A DNA stretch of 64,000 bases from positions 1 to 64,000 of the forward strand of contig JAFTHU010000003.1 in NCBI GenBank assembly GCA_017457215.1. The letters are read 5' to 3'. Positions 16,847 through 25,152 of this stretch are shown here, one piece after another. The translations under genes and the position numbers were made by a program. Below the pieces are notes generated by a model, which was given only the letters and a program-made list of their open reading frames with translations, had not been told where the DNA came from and ran no database searches. This DNA comes from Clostridia bacterium. Lineage in GTDB: Bacteria > Bacillota > Clostridia > Christensenellales > Borkfalkiaceae. The number at the start of each line of letters is the position of its first letter. The first letter of the stretch is position 1.

Positions 16847-18077
16847 CAAACACACCCGCAACGCCGTACGCTATTATATCTTAATCGTTGCCGTCCTCGC
16901 GTTTCTGTTTTTTTCCAACGATTTTGGCGCGACGGACGTACAAAAAACCGCAATCGTTATGGCAGTTGGTATAGACCGCCAAGAAAAAGAATTTATCGTA
17001 ACTTCGCAAATTGCCATTCCGCAATCGTCCAAACAAGGCAACGCCTCGCAGACGGTACAGCTCGTCAGCCGAGGTTCGACCATAGCCGAAGCCTTTGACG
17101 AAATCAACGCCAAAACAGGTTGGTATCCAAAACTCGTCTTTTGCAAACTCATCATACTCGGCAAAAAAACGACGGAAGAAAACGTTTTCGACGCGCTTGA
17201 TTACTTCCTTTTAAACGAATATCTTTCCGACGATTGCCTCGTCGCCGCCTGCGATGGGTTTGCCAAGGATTTACTAAACACCACAGCCCTTATCGACCCG
17301 TCCAGCTCCGTCGCAATGGAAAAAGTGCTCTCCGCGCACGCGCAGCGGGTCGGTACGGTATTGCCTACTACCTTGCGCGAATTTTCCATGGGATATTTCG
17401 GAGATAGCAAAAGCGGATTTTTGCCCGTTTTAAAAACCCAACCACAGCAGGAACAAATCGGGGGAAGCGGCTCTTCCGAAAACGATTCTTCTCAATCTTC
17501 CCAATCTTCCCAAAGCAATCAAGGGAGCGGACAAAGCAGCCAGAGCGAAAACCCGTCCCCGACGGACAAGCCCGTTTTCAGCGCGCAGGAGACCGCGTTA
17601 TTCGTCGCAGGCAAACGGGTGGGAACGCTGACCGCAGAAGAAACGTTTGCCTATAACGCCGTTAAAAACGAACTGAAACTTGCATCCTATTCTGTCGCGC
17701 AACAAGAGGGAGTGTGTACGCTTTCCATCAAACAAAACGCTGCCAAATTAAAACTGACCGTTGGCAAAGACGGCAGCGCAAATTTAAAAATCGACCTATC
17801 GCTTACGGCAGGCCTTACCGATTATTCCCAATCCTTGCCCCTCGACGAAATCAAAGACGGCGGCGACGTGCCCGGGGGCGTATTCACCGCCGCACAGAAA
17901 AAACTTTCGGGGGAAATCCAAACCCTTTTTGAAAAAACAAAGAACTTGGGTTGCGATTTATTTCATTTAAGAGAGTTGCTCGTCAAATACGAAAAACGTG
18001 CGCTGCGGCAATATGAAAACACCTTGCTTGAAAACACCACTGTTACCGTTGCCGTTCAATTTTTAGGTATCCGCTGA
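16839..18077 (+). CDS. gerC: Spore germination protein, Ger(x)C family, lacking the lipobox cysteine
   Basis: A 412-residue GerC subunit recognised by TAIVMAVGID at about residues 37-46, the following IAIPQSS block, a domain I rich in DDCLVAAC-like strands, and a C-terminal domain ending with helix LVKYEKRALRQYE and NTTVTVAVQFLGIR. GerC proteins are normally lipoproteins with GCWD/GCxD just before this block. Here the N-terminal hydrophobic helix (residues 12-25) runs straight into NDFGATDVQ with no cysteine, so anchoring must be by the uncleaved helix. Residues 205-240 are a Ser/Gln/Gly/Asn-rich low-complexity linker between the two domains, longer than usual. AAAGGAGAG precedes the ATG. Confidence 0.93.
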   Translation: MHNKHTRNAVRYYILIVAVLAFLFFSNDFGATDVQKTAIVMAVGIDRQEKEFIVTSQIAIPQSSKQGNASQTVQLVSRGSTIAEAFDEINAKTGWYPKLVFCKLIILGKKTTEENVFDALDYFLLNEYLSDDCLVAACDGFAKDLLNTTALIDPSSSVAMEKVLSAHAQRVGTVLPTTLREFSMGYFGDSKSGFLPVLKTQPQQEQIGGSGSSENDSSQSSQSSQSNQGSGQSSQSENPSPTDKPVFSAQETALFVAGKRVGTLTAEETFAYNAVKNELKLASYSVAQQEGVCTLSIKQNAAKLKLTVGKDGSANLKIDLSLTAGLTDYSQSLPLDEIKDGGDVPGGVFTAAQKKLSGEIQTLFEKTKNLGCDLFHLRELLVKYEKRALRQYENTLLENTTVTVAVQFLGIR

Positions 18078-18082
18078 CGGGG

Positions 18083-18544
18083 TTATCCACACCGAAAAAG
18101 TTATCCACATTGCCTCTTTTTCTCAAAAAAATCACACGCCGCGAAAAAAATCGCATCTTGTCGAAGAAAGACGAAAAATACGATTATAAATGCACACTGC
18201 ATACGCATATACCCCGTTATCCACCGAAAAAGTGGATGAAATCGGGTTGTCCACCATTAAAAATTTACTTTTGTGGATAACCCCCCATTTTTTCAGCCCT
18301 CTTTTTCTTGCTGTTTTTTGGAAAAACAGCGCAAAGCCTTTTATTTCCTAACTTTTTTCTGTGGATAACTTTATCAACATCTGAATTTTTTTAAAAAAAT
18401 TATCCTATTTTTTCGTGGATAACTGTGTAAGAAAAAAACAATTATGAATAAATCACACATCTTTACCTCTAATAATCCTCAAATTTTAAGCATTTTATCC
18501 ACAAACATTCGTTCTTTTTATATTTTTTCAAAAAGTTATCCACT
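18083..18544. other. Cluster of DnaA boxes in a gene-free region
   Basis: The 577 bases between gerC and cvpA hold no gene. They carry perfect TTATCCACA boxes at 18083, 18101 and 18495 on the plus strand and perfect copies on the minus strand at 18272-18280 and 18360-18368. One-mismatch copies are TTATCCACC at 18217, TTATCCACT at 18536 and TTATCAACA at 18371 on the plus strand and CGTGGATAA at 18414. AT-rich tracts lie between. No TAG-triplet run is present. It may be the second half of a bipartite origin or a DnaA-titrating or reactivating locus. Confidence 0.8.
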
Positions 18545-18609
18545 TTATCCCCCTGTATATTTTTTGTATATTTGTTCAAAGGGGTGATTTTTATTGAAAA
18601 TAAGGCAAT

Positions 18610-18639
18610 AAAAAACTCTCCCGTAAAGGAGAGTTTTTA
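18610..18639. terminator. Bidirectional terminator between the gerC side and cvpA
   Basis: AAAAACTCTCC pairs with GGAGAGTTTTT, giving T runs on both strands. Confidence 0.85.
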
Positions 18640-18654
18640 CCATATTTTTCTTTT

Positions 18655-19365
18655 TTACAGCAGGAAACCGAATATCCAAACCAGCGGATTATATTTATAC
18701 GCATAGCTTGCAAGAAAACTCTTATCCAAGAAATCGTTGATAGCGGGAAAGGGAATTACGGTCAGCACGGAAAGCACAAAGCTTACCAAGATAGCGAATC
18801 CAAGAACACCGATTATCACGCCGAGCAAAGCGTCCAAACCGCTCAACAGCGACATTTTTTCCGCCATACGCAGCAACGCGCCGCGCAACACCATTAACAA
18901 AATTTTTGCAAGGATAAACACCACAATACCAGCGGTAAGCGCCGCCGCAAATTTAGCGGTAATGTTACCCAAGGCAACCGCCAAAATCGTGCCGTATCTT
19001 GCGCCGTCCACTGCCTTGAGTACGATTTGCACCAAGAATGCGGGCACGTTCTTTTCTTTTAAAATCGCTTCCGCATGGTCGCCTACAACGATAGTATCAA
19101 AGCCGTCCACTTTCGAGAAAGCCTCGGTAAACGTTTCTTCGAACCATTCTTGCAATCCGAAAAGGCCGTCCGTAGCGTCCACCAAAATATTTGCGAGGAA
19201 AATCGCCGCAGCCAATGCAAGAAGCGTAGAGAAAAATCCACCGAAGAAACAATCGACAAATCCCCGTTTTCCGCAATATATCATATATCCCAGCAACACC
19301 AAAACCAATACCCCGTCCACGAGGTAATTCGTCCATTGTATTGCGCAAAGATTTCCTAAAAACAC
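18655..19365 (-). CDS. cvpA: CvpA family membrane protein
   Basis: A 236-residue integral membrane protein. It begins after a short N-terminus with NYLVDGVLVLVLLGYMIYCGKRGF, the family's first helix plus GxxRG-like turn, followed by three more hydrophobic regions; the last helix pair is separated by LLSGLDALLGVIIGVLGFAI, where the conserved D(R)xLG segment sits. CvpA homologues are linked to colicin V production in E. coli and to envelope stress resistance in other bacteria; the mechanism is unknown. It is monocistronic, with AGGAAGAC before the start. Confidence 0.85.
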   Translation of the reverse strand: MFLGNLCAIQWTNYLVDGVLVLVLLGYMIYCGKRGFVDCFFGGFFSTLLALAAAIFLANILVDATDGLFGLQEWFEETFTEAFSKVDGFDTIVVGDHAEAILKEKNVPAFLVQIVLKAVDGARYGTILAVALGNITAKFAAALTAGIVVFILAKILLMVLRGALLRMAEKMSLLSGLDALLGVIIGVLGFAILVSFVLSVLTVIPFPAINDFLDKSFLASYAYKYNPLVWIFGFLL

Positions 19366-19607
19366 CTGTCTTCCTCCTATCTATGCCCCAAAAGGCAACA
19401 GCCATATTTATGCTTTCCGTGTAATTTTAGACTACTTTTATCTAATTATACCATATTTAAAAAAAGATTTCAACATTTGTATAGTGCGAAACGAAACAAT
19501 CCAAAAAATTTTTTTCGTTTTTTTTGCCATTCTCGTTTATTTTTCCCTGCATTAGGCAATACTCCCAAAACCCCGCGCAAATAAACCCCTCTTTTAGGAG
19601 AACCCGT

Positions 19608-20309
19608 ATGGAATATACTTATTATATACACAATTCTCTCGCCGCAGACGGCGCAGCAATGTCTCTTTCCAAACTTTTGGCAGCGGACGCTTTGCGCAAA
19701 ATGCGCAAACGGGAAAAACTGTCCCGCCGTGAAGCCCGTACCGAACGCAAAACTTATCAGGACGCAGAGTTTTACGACCACGCCGAACAAACCCTGCCCG
19801 AAGAATCCAAATCGCCCCCGGTTGTCGTTTGCGTCGGAAGCGACCTCGCCATCGGGGATAGCCTTGGTCCTATCGTTGGGTCTATGCTGCAATATAAAAC
19901 GCAGGGATTAAACGCCTTTATTTACGGCACGCTTTCCGCCCCCGTTACCGCAAAAGAAATCCCCTATCTTCGCGAATTTTTACGAGAAACGCACACCAAA
20001 AGCCAAATTCTTGCGGTGGACGCCGCCGTGGGAGAAAAGGGGGATATTGGCTTAATAAAACTTACCGATTCTCCCTTGCTCCCGGGTGCAGGCGCAAATA
20101 AAAAACTGGGAGCTGTGGGAGATATTGCCGTTATGGGTATCGTCGCAGAAAAATCTGTTAGCAATTACGGGTTATTAAATACCACCCGCCTCAACCTCGT
20201 ATATACCATGTCCGAAATCATCTCCGACGCCGTTGCCAATGTACTGTGGGAACGTTGCAGCGCGCACACTGCGCCCAAAATATCCCGCCAAACCCGCCAA
20301 ACCCGATAA
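19608..20309 (+). CDS. yyaC: Spore protein YyaC (DUF1256, GPR-like)
   Basis: A 233-residue protein from the ATG at 19608, which has TAGGAGAA about 8 bases upstream; the frame is open further but lacks a start signal. Residues 70-215 form the DUF1256 domain, with VVCVGSDLAIGDSLGPIVG as its signature, GTLSAPVTAKE, VDAAVGEKGDIG and PGAGANKKLGAVGDIAVMG. The fold is related to the germination protease GPR and to hydrogenase maturation peptidases. An N-terminal extension of about 70 residues rich in Arg, Lys and Glu is longer than usual. In Bacillus yyaC is also near the origin and is expressed in sporulation. Confidence 0.92.
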   Translation: MEYTYYIHNSLAADGAAMSLSKLLAADALRKMRKREKLSRREARTERKTYQDAEFYDHAEQTLPEESKSPPVVVCVGSDLAIGDSLGPIVGSMLQYKTQGLNAFIYGTLSAPVTAKEIPYLREFLRETHTKSQILAVDAAVGEKGDIGLIKLTDSPLLPGAGANKKLGAVGDIAVMGIVAEKSVSNYGLLNTTRLNLVYTMSEIISDAVANVLWERCSAHTAPKISRQTRQTR

Positions 20310-20314
20310 AAAAG

Positions 20315-20343
20315 TTGACAAAAGAAAAAACGCGTGCTATAAT
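20315..20343 (+). promoter_or_regulatory. queT promoter
   Basis: TTGACA (20315-20320) and TATAAT (20338-20343), both consensus, with a 17-base spacer. Confidence 0.9.
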
Positions 20344-20344
20344 A

Positions 20345-20396
20345 ACCTCGTAAAGGAAGGTTTTCGGAAAACACTTCCTCATAAAAAAACCGAGGT
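20345..20396 (+). ncRNA. preQ1-I riboswitch controlling queT
   Basis: Just after the promoter the RNA folds as an H-type pseudoknot: P1 is GGAAG (20355-20359) with CTTCC (20374-20378); loop bases TCGG (20364-20367) pair with CCGA (20390-20393) in the tail; the tail between is the A-rich ATAAAAAAA. This is the class I preQ1 topology. The P2 3' strand runs into GAGG, the queT ribosome binding site, so ligand binding should hide it and stop translation. A further helix, ACCTCG (20345-20350) with CGAGGT (20391-20396), is also possible and competes with P2. Confidence 0.82.
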
Positions 20397-20404
20397 ACTT
20401 ATTT

Positions 20405-20938
20405 ATGAATAGACTTTTTACGACAAAACGCCTTTGCCGCGCTGGCTTGATAGCCTCGCTGTATACGGTGCTTACGTACGTTTTTGCGCCCTTTGCTTTC
20501 GGACCGATTCAAATTCGCCCCGCAGAGGCGCTTTGCATTTTTCCCCTATTTTACGCAGAGGCAGTCCCCGCGCTTTTTATCGGTTGCGCGCTATCCAATC
20601 TCCTCTCGGCGTACAGCGTGTTCGACGTGTTGCTCGGTTCAGCCGCCACGCTTTTGGCTGCGATTAGTACCTATGCCGTCGGCAGAATATTCAAAAAACA
20701 CACGCCCCGCGTCATTCTCGGCGGTATTTTCCCAGTCCTGTTCAACGCATTTATTATTCCGATAATCATTGTGCTGATTTTTGGGGATATCGGAAATTAT
20801 ACTTCTGTGGCCGCCGCATACTTTCTAACCGCGGCAAGCATCACCGCAACCCAAACGGTTTGGGTGTATGCCCTTGGCGCACCACTGTATTTCCTTTTGT
20901 TAAAAACACAAAAAAAATACCCCCGATTTCTTGGTTAA
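20405..20938 (+). CDS. queT: Queuosine precursor ECF transporter substrate-binding subunit QueT
   Basis: A 177-residue membrane protein of the QueT family, the S component of an energy-coupling-factor transporter for queuosine precursors. It has about six hydrophobic helices; family marks are RAGLIASLYTVLTYVFAPFA near the start, IQIRPAEALCIFPLFY, and GCALSNLLSAY. It would dock on a shared EcfAAT module encoded elsewhere. The identity is reinforced by the preQ1-I riboswitch in its leader. It is monocistronic, ending at a strong terminator shared with the convergent gene. Confidence 0.95.
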   Translation: MNRLFTTKRLCRAGLIASLYTVLTYVFAPFAFGPIQIRPAEALCIFPLFYAEAVPALFIGCALSNLLSAYSVFDVLLGSAATLLAAISTYAVGRIFKKHTPRVILGGIFPVLFNAFIIPIIIVLIFGDIGNYTSVAAAYFLTAASITATQTVWVYALGAPLYFLLLKTQKKYPRFLG

Positions 20939-20952
20939 AAAGAAAAGTTATG

Positions 20953-20983
20953 AAAAAACCGCCCTCAAAAAGGGCGGTTTTTC
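20953..20983. terminator. Bidirectional terminator between queT and the phosphoesterase gene
   Basis: AAAAACCGCCC pairs with GGGCGGTTTTT; T runs on both strands. Confidence 0.9.
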
Positions 20984-21012
20984 CCGTTCGTCGCATATTC
21001 CTGCTCGAACCC

Positions 21013-21993
21013 TCAAATGAAAACCCTCTCCACCGTGAAAGACGAGTCTTTCTTTAAGCGGAACAAATTTCCGCCCAGTAGATCACTTTGATAATACGAA
21101 GTAACCGTACTCTTCAATGCATAACAGAGTGCTACTCCTTGATATTGCGTAATCAACGAATTGATATGGTCGTGCCCGTAAATAAACGCCGTAGTACTTT
21201 TCCATTGCTTTACCTTTTCAAAGAACCCATCGTCCTTTTTTTGATACCCTACGTCTTCGTTCACTTCGCCGTCGTAAACTTCCTTTTCCTGCAAACAAGC
21301 TTCGTAAGCAAGTGCCGTTTCCTTGGTAGGAATATGGAAAAATGCCCAGCTCGGCAAAGTCTTTTTTCCGTTGTCGTTCGTAAGAGCGCGCACCGTTTTT
21401 TCATACCAGTCAACGTGCTCTTTTGTAAAACCTTCTTCCCCCGAATCCATAAAAATCAGTGCGTGTGCCGCTTTGCCCTTCCATTCGATTGTATAGGCAT
21501 AATTTCCGTAAGATTCGGAAACTTCCCCGGTTTGAAACAGACAATATTCCGCGTCCTCGTACTCCTTTGCCTGTAACGCAGGCATTACGTCCGTCGTATA
21601 ATCGTGATTTCCCAAAACGGGAGCCCAAGGAATTTCAAACGAATCCATAAAGGAAACGAATTTATAAAACACGGGCAGAGGACAATCGTCCCCCAAATTA
21701 TCCCCCGTCAACACAATTAAATCAGGCTGGGTTTTTTCTATCAAATACTCCACCATCGCAAAGGGCTGTTTTAAGAAGAAAATATTCGACACTTGCACGT
21801 CGCTCAACTGCAAAATTTTAATATCCTTGCCCCCGTCAAAGGAAATAGTCTGGCTTTCTTTATTCACTGTTAAACGACCTTCCAAGGATTGTTCTTGCTT
21901 TTTATGGGTCATACCCGTCATTGTAAAGAAAGAAAACATAGCAAAAAAAATACTCGCCGTCTTTATAAAAATCTTTTTGTTCGCTTTCTTCAT
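21013..21993 (-). CDS. Exported or membrane-bound calcineurin-like metallophosphoesterase
   Basis: A 326-residue protein from the ATG at 21991-21993, preceded by AAAGGAGAA. Residues 6-26 are a membrane segment or signal peptide. Metal-binding motifs of the calcineurin-like fold are all visible: LQLSDVQ, LTGDNLGDD, LGNHD, FHIPTKE and a late GHDH. The arrangement resembles the Dcr2/purple-acid-like and YkuE/PhoD-related group, which includes lipid A-like and phosphodiester hydrolases, so the substrate is open. No lipobox Cys is present. It acts outside the membrane and follows the GLUG lipoprotein in the same direction, but a terminator lies between them. Confidence 0.88.
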   Translation of the reverse strand: MKKANKKIFIKTASIFFAMFSFFTMTGMTHKKQEQSLEGRLTVNKESQTISFDGGKDIKILQLSDVQVSNIFFLKQPFAMVEYLIEKTQPDLIVLTGDNLGDDCPLPVFYKFVSFMDSFEIPWAPVLGNHDYTTDVMPALQAKEYEDAEYCLFQTGEVSESYGNYAYTIEWKGKAAHALIFMDSGEEGFTKEHVDWYEKTVRALTNDNGKKTLPSWAFFHIPTKETALAYEACLQEKEVYDGEVNEDVGYQKKDDGFFEKVKQWKSTTAFIYGHDHINSLITQYQGVALCYALKSTVTSYYQSDLLGGNLFRLKKDSSFTVERVFI

Positions 21994-22130
21994 GTTCGTT
22001 CTCCTTTTCGGCGTTTCTATTATTATGGTTAATTTTTCTATTTTTATCCGCAATCTTTTGCTTGCCTTTCATTATATATACGAAACAAAAAAACTTTTCG
22101 TTGGAATTATTTAAAAAAATTTACGTCGCA

Positions 22131-22172
22131 AAAAAAATCAAGAGCCCCGCAAACCGCGGAGCTCTTTTTTTC
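22131..22172. terminator. Terminator of the GLUG lipoprotein gene
   Basis: AGAGCcCCGC pairs with GCGGaGCTCT; T runs follow on both sides. Confidence 0.8.
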
Positions 22173-22193
22173 TTTTATGAAATTTTTTAGCGT

Positions 22194-23996
22194 TTACAGA
22201 ATGTATTGCAACCATTCGCGAGGGAATTTGGACAAATCGAAATCGGTAAGTTGTTTTTCCGTCGTTGTTACTTTTACTTTGCAACCCGAATTATTTGCGT
22301 TGCCTTCGCCGACCAATTCGCCAACGTATCCTCTCTTATCGTCGTTTAATTCCAAATACTGATAATTGCCGTTAACTTTGCCGCCTTGCACTTTCGTTTT
22401 ACACGATTGATCCATACCCACAACGCCGCCGAGGTGAATATATCCCTTTACGCCGCTTACCGCAACTACGTCCACCGTACAGTTTTTCGTCGACACCGTA
22501 CCCGTACCCAACACGCCGCCGATATACGCTTCCGATTTATTGTCGTGCCCCGAAGCATACGCAATTTCCGCATGAATCGAAGTATCTTTCACTTCGTAAT
22601 TTTCACCGTAGCCGAACAAACCGCCCACGCCGCTGATTTCGCCGCCAGATGCCAAACCGATTTTCGTCGTTACGTTGCAATTCTCCACCGTAACGTCTAC
22701 ACCAATACCGACAAGTCCGCCAAGGAATACGTTTTCCGTCTTGTCCACGACCTCATACGAAACGTTCAGCGTTAAATCGGAAATCTCCGCGCCGTTTGCA
22801 TAGGCGAACAAACCGCTCGCATACGCCGTGTAAGCAAATCCGTTTCCGTCCTCTACCGCTTTCGTTTGTTCTGAACGAACGGTAATCTTTAAATTATCAA
22901 TAGAGTGCCCGTTCCCGTCAAACGTACCGATAAACCCAAACATCGGCTCGTACGAAACGCCTTCCATATCGATATCTTTGCGCAGCGTTACCGTTCTCAC
23001 TTCAAAGCCCGCGTTCACGTATTCCGCAAGCGAAACCAAATCGTCTGCAGTAGAAAGCACCCAATCTTTCTTTTCAGGATTTTCGGGTTTTTCAGGTTTT
23101 TCAGAAGATTCTTCTCTTTCCGAAGAAGATTCCTTTGAAGATTCCGCAGAAGAATCCTCGGGCAAAACCACTTCTTCGTCCTTTACACTGCTTGATTCCG
23201 AAGAACTTTCCTCTGCGGTTTCTGAAGAGCTTTCCGAAGAAGATTCCTCTTCTTCAAAAGATTCCCCGCTCGATTCCTTGCCGCCGTCCTCGGGCAATTC
23301 CCCTTCAACTTTCTCCCAAAGTTTGCCCAAATTCAACCGAATTTCTTGGTTTTGGAACACCAAAATCACGTCCAAATCTTCCGTAACGATAATTTCTTTG
23401 ATGCGGATCTTACTCTTTTCCTTGCTGGGTTTGTGATGATCGTCCTTACCGCGGTTTTTCCACTCGTCCATATCGTCGTCGGAATACCCGCCCTTTTCTT
23501 GCACAAGGTCCAAAAGCTGTTTCATTTCGCCCTCATACCCCGCGTTACAAAGGAAATTATATACCGCTTCCGCGCTCAAACCGTAGTCTTCCACCACGTC
23601 TTCGACCACTTCCAACAGCTTACCAAGGTTCAGCATCGCATTGTTTTGGAACACCACGATAATTTCCCCGTCGTCGTTTTTGCGGAAAGATTTAATGCGG
23701 ATACGGATAGCAGATTCTTTATTGTTTCCGTTACCTTTCCCGCGGTTTTTCCATTCGTGAATATCTTCGTCGGAATATCCGCCTTTCACTTTCACAACAT
23801 CCACCAAATCGTCCAAGCTACCCTTAAAACCGATAGCCTGCAACCCCGCGTAAAAATCTTCTGCCGTCAAACCGTATTGGTCGACAGCGTCTTCTACCTG
23901 TTCGGGCGTAATTTCGCACGCTGCAAGCATCGAAGAAAACGTCCCCACCGTTACGCAGGATAACAACACAGCCAAAGCTTTTTTCCATCTTTTCAT
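22194..23996 (-). CDS. GLUG-repeat surface lipoprotein with a duplicated N-terminal domain
   Basis: A 600-residue lipoprotein; lipobox LAAC with Cys27; AGAGGTG precedes the ATG. Residues 29-129 and 130-228 are two copies of one domain: each has a helical part with DQYGLTAEDFY / EDYGLSAEAVY, then GGYSDEDIHEWKNRGK / GGYSDDDMDEWKNRGK, then a strand pair ending VFQN and LNLGKL. A Ser/Glu/Pro-rich linker covers about 229-312. From 313 to 580 is a right-handed beta-helix-like region with a FDGNGHSIDNL turn and units such as GGLVGIG, GGLFGYG, GGVLGTG and GGVVGM, the GLUG motif found in Gram-positive surface proteins. It is probably exposed on the cell surface; binding partners are unknown. Confidence 0.88.
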   Translation of the reverse strand: MKRWKKALAVLLSCVTVGTFSSMLAACEITPEQVEDAVDQYGLTAEDFYAGLQAIGFKGSLDDLVDVVKVKGGYSDEDIHEWKNRGKGNGNNKESAIRIRIKSFRKNDDGEIIVVFQNNAMLNLGKLLEVVEDVVEDYGLSAEAVYNFLCNAGYEGEMKQLLDLVQEKGGYSDDDMDEWKNRGKDDHHKPSKEKSKIRIKEIIVTEDLDVILVFQNQEIRLNLGKLWEKVEGELPEDGGKESSGESFEEEESSSESSSETAEESSSESSSVKDEEVVLPEDSSAESSKESSSEREESSEKPEKPENPEKKDWVLSTADDLVSLAEYVNAGFEVRTVTLRKDIDMEGVSYEPMFGFIGTFDGNGHSIDNLKITVRSEQTKAVEDGNGFAYTAYASGLFAYANGAEISDLTLNVSYEVVDKTENVFLGGLVGIGVDVTVENCNVTTKIGLASGGEISGVGGLFGYGENYEVKDTSIHAEIAYASGHDNKSEAYIGGVLGTGTVSTKNCTVDVVAVSGVKGYIHLGGVVGMDQSCKTKVQGGKVNGNYQYLELNDDKRGYVGELVGEGNANNSGCKVKVTTTEKQLTDFDLSKFPREWLQYIL

Positions 23997-24118
23997 CGCC
24001 GCACCTCTTTATAAATTCATTAACATTTTTATTATAATACTTTTACCAATATTTTGTCAAGGTTTTCCAAATTTTTTTAAATTTAAAAAAATTTTTTCTA
24101 TTCTCCGCAAACTCTATC

Positions 24119-24147
24119 AAAAAATCCACCCTCGCAGGTGGATTTTT
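24119..24147 (-). terminator. Terminator after khpB
   Basis: AAATCCACC pairs with GGTGGATTT; a T run follows on the minus strand. Confidence 0.85.
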
Positions 24148-24155
24148 CAAATTCC

Positions 24156-25103
24156 TTATTCGTTGTCGCTATTGCTGCTATTACCGAGGAAAATACCGAA
24201 GAAATCGTTAGACGCTTTCATTGTCGTACCGCCGCTTGCACCGCCGGAAGAAGGTTTTCTGTCGCGATTAAACGGTTTTTTATTAAAGCCGCCCTTGCTG
24301 CCTCTACCGCCAAAACCGCGATCTCTGCCTCTGCCGCCTTGATTTCCGTAACCTCTGTTATGGCGATCTCTTCTTTCCGTTCTTGCGGGAATCGCAGGTG
24401 CGGTAGGATCTTCCAAGTTTTCAGGAATGATAACGATATAGCGGTTAGGTTCTTTCCCTTCGCTTTCCGTCTTCACGTCCTCGCGTTCGGAAAGCGCAGC
24501 GTGAATAATTCTTCTTTCGTACGGATTCATTGGCTCTAACTGAATTTTTTTGCCAAGTCTGTTCGCTTTCTGCGCTAAATTATCCGCCAACTTATTCAAC
24601 GTCGCTTCACGATTCTCGCGATAGTTTTCACAATCTACTACAACACGTTTATAATCGTCTCTGCCCGTATTAGCAACTGCGCCCGCCAAGGTCTGAATTG
24701 CGTCCAGCATTGCGCCGTGTTTACCGATAATCGCCGTCGTGTTCGCCGCCGTTACGTTAATTTCCACCTTTTCCTCTTCGGAAACGAGTTCCGTACAAGC
24801 GGTAATTTTCAACAAGTTGAACAAACCTTCCAAAAAGGCCACCGTTCTTTCGCCGTCCGTAGCCGTAGCTGCGCATCCAACGGGCGTAGATTCAGCCGCC
24901 CCTTTAACCGCTGCGGGGGCTTCCGCCTCGCAAATAGCTTCTTTCGCCGCAATTTCTACGCGCGCTTTAACTGCGCCGAACAATTTTTTCTTTCCTTCTT
25001 CCAAAACGCGGATTTCTGCATTTTCCTTGGTAAGACCCAGCTCTTTCAAGCCCTTTTCAACGGCGTCCTCTACCGTCTTTCCCGTAAATTCCGTAAAAAT
25101 CAT
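24156..25103 (-). CDS. khpB: RNA-binding protein Jag/KhpB with an RGG-rich C-terminal tail
   Basis: A 315-residue protein with the three Jag domains in order: Jag-N (residues 1-52, FTGKTVEDAVEKGLKELGL and the KKKLFG motif), a KH domain (about 110-165, with GKHG in IIGKHGAMLDAIQ) and R3H (about 170-232, with NPYERRIIHAAL and SEGKEPNRYIVI). KhpB with KhpA binds RNA and affects cell elongation and division in Gram-positives. After R3H comes an unusual tail of about 75 residues full of Arg, Gly, Asn and Asp (RGRDRGFGGRGSKGG), resembling RGG-box RNA-binding tails. It is the last gene of the rpmH-rnpA-yidD-yidC-khpB cluster. Confidence 0.93.
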   Translation of the reverse strand: MIFTEFTGKTVEDAVEKGLKELGLTKENAEIRVLEEGKKKLFGAVKARVEIAAKEAICEAEAPAAVKGAAESTPVGCAATATDGERTVAFLEGLFNLLKITACTELVSEEEKVEINVTAANTTAIIGKHGAMLDAIQTLAGAVANTGRDDYKRVVVDCENYRENREATLNKLADNLAQKANRLGKKIQLEPMNPYERRIIHAALSEREDVKTESEGKEPNRYIVIIPENLEDPTAPAIPARTERRDRHNRGYGNQGGRGRDRGFGGRGSKGGFNKKPFNRDRKPSSGGASGGTTMKASNDFFGIFLGNSSNSDNE

Positions 25104-25152
25104 TTTTTTCTCCCTACCCTTTAAAAAGGGCTTTCTTTTCTCTCTTTTTTAA

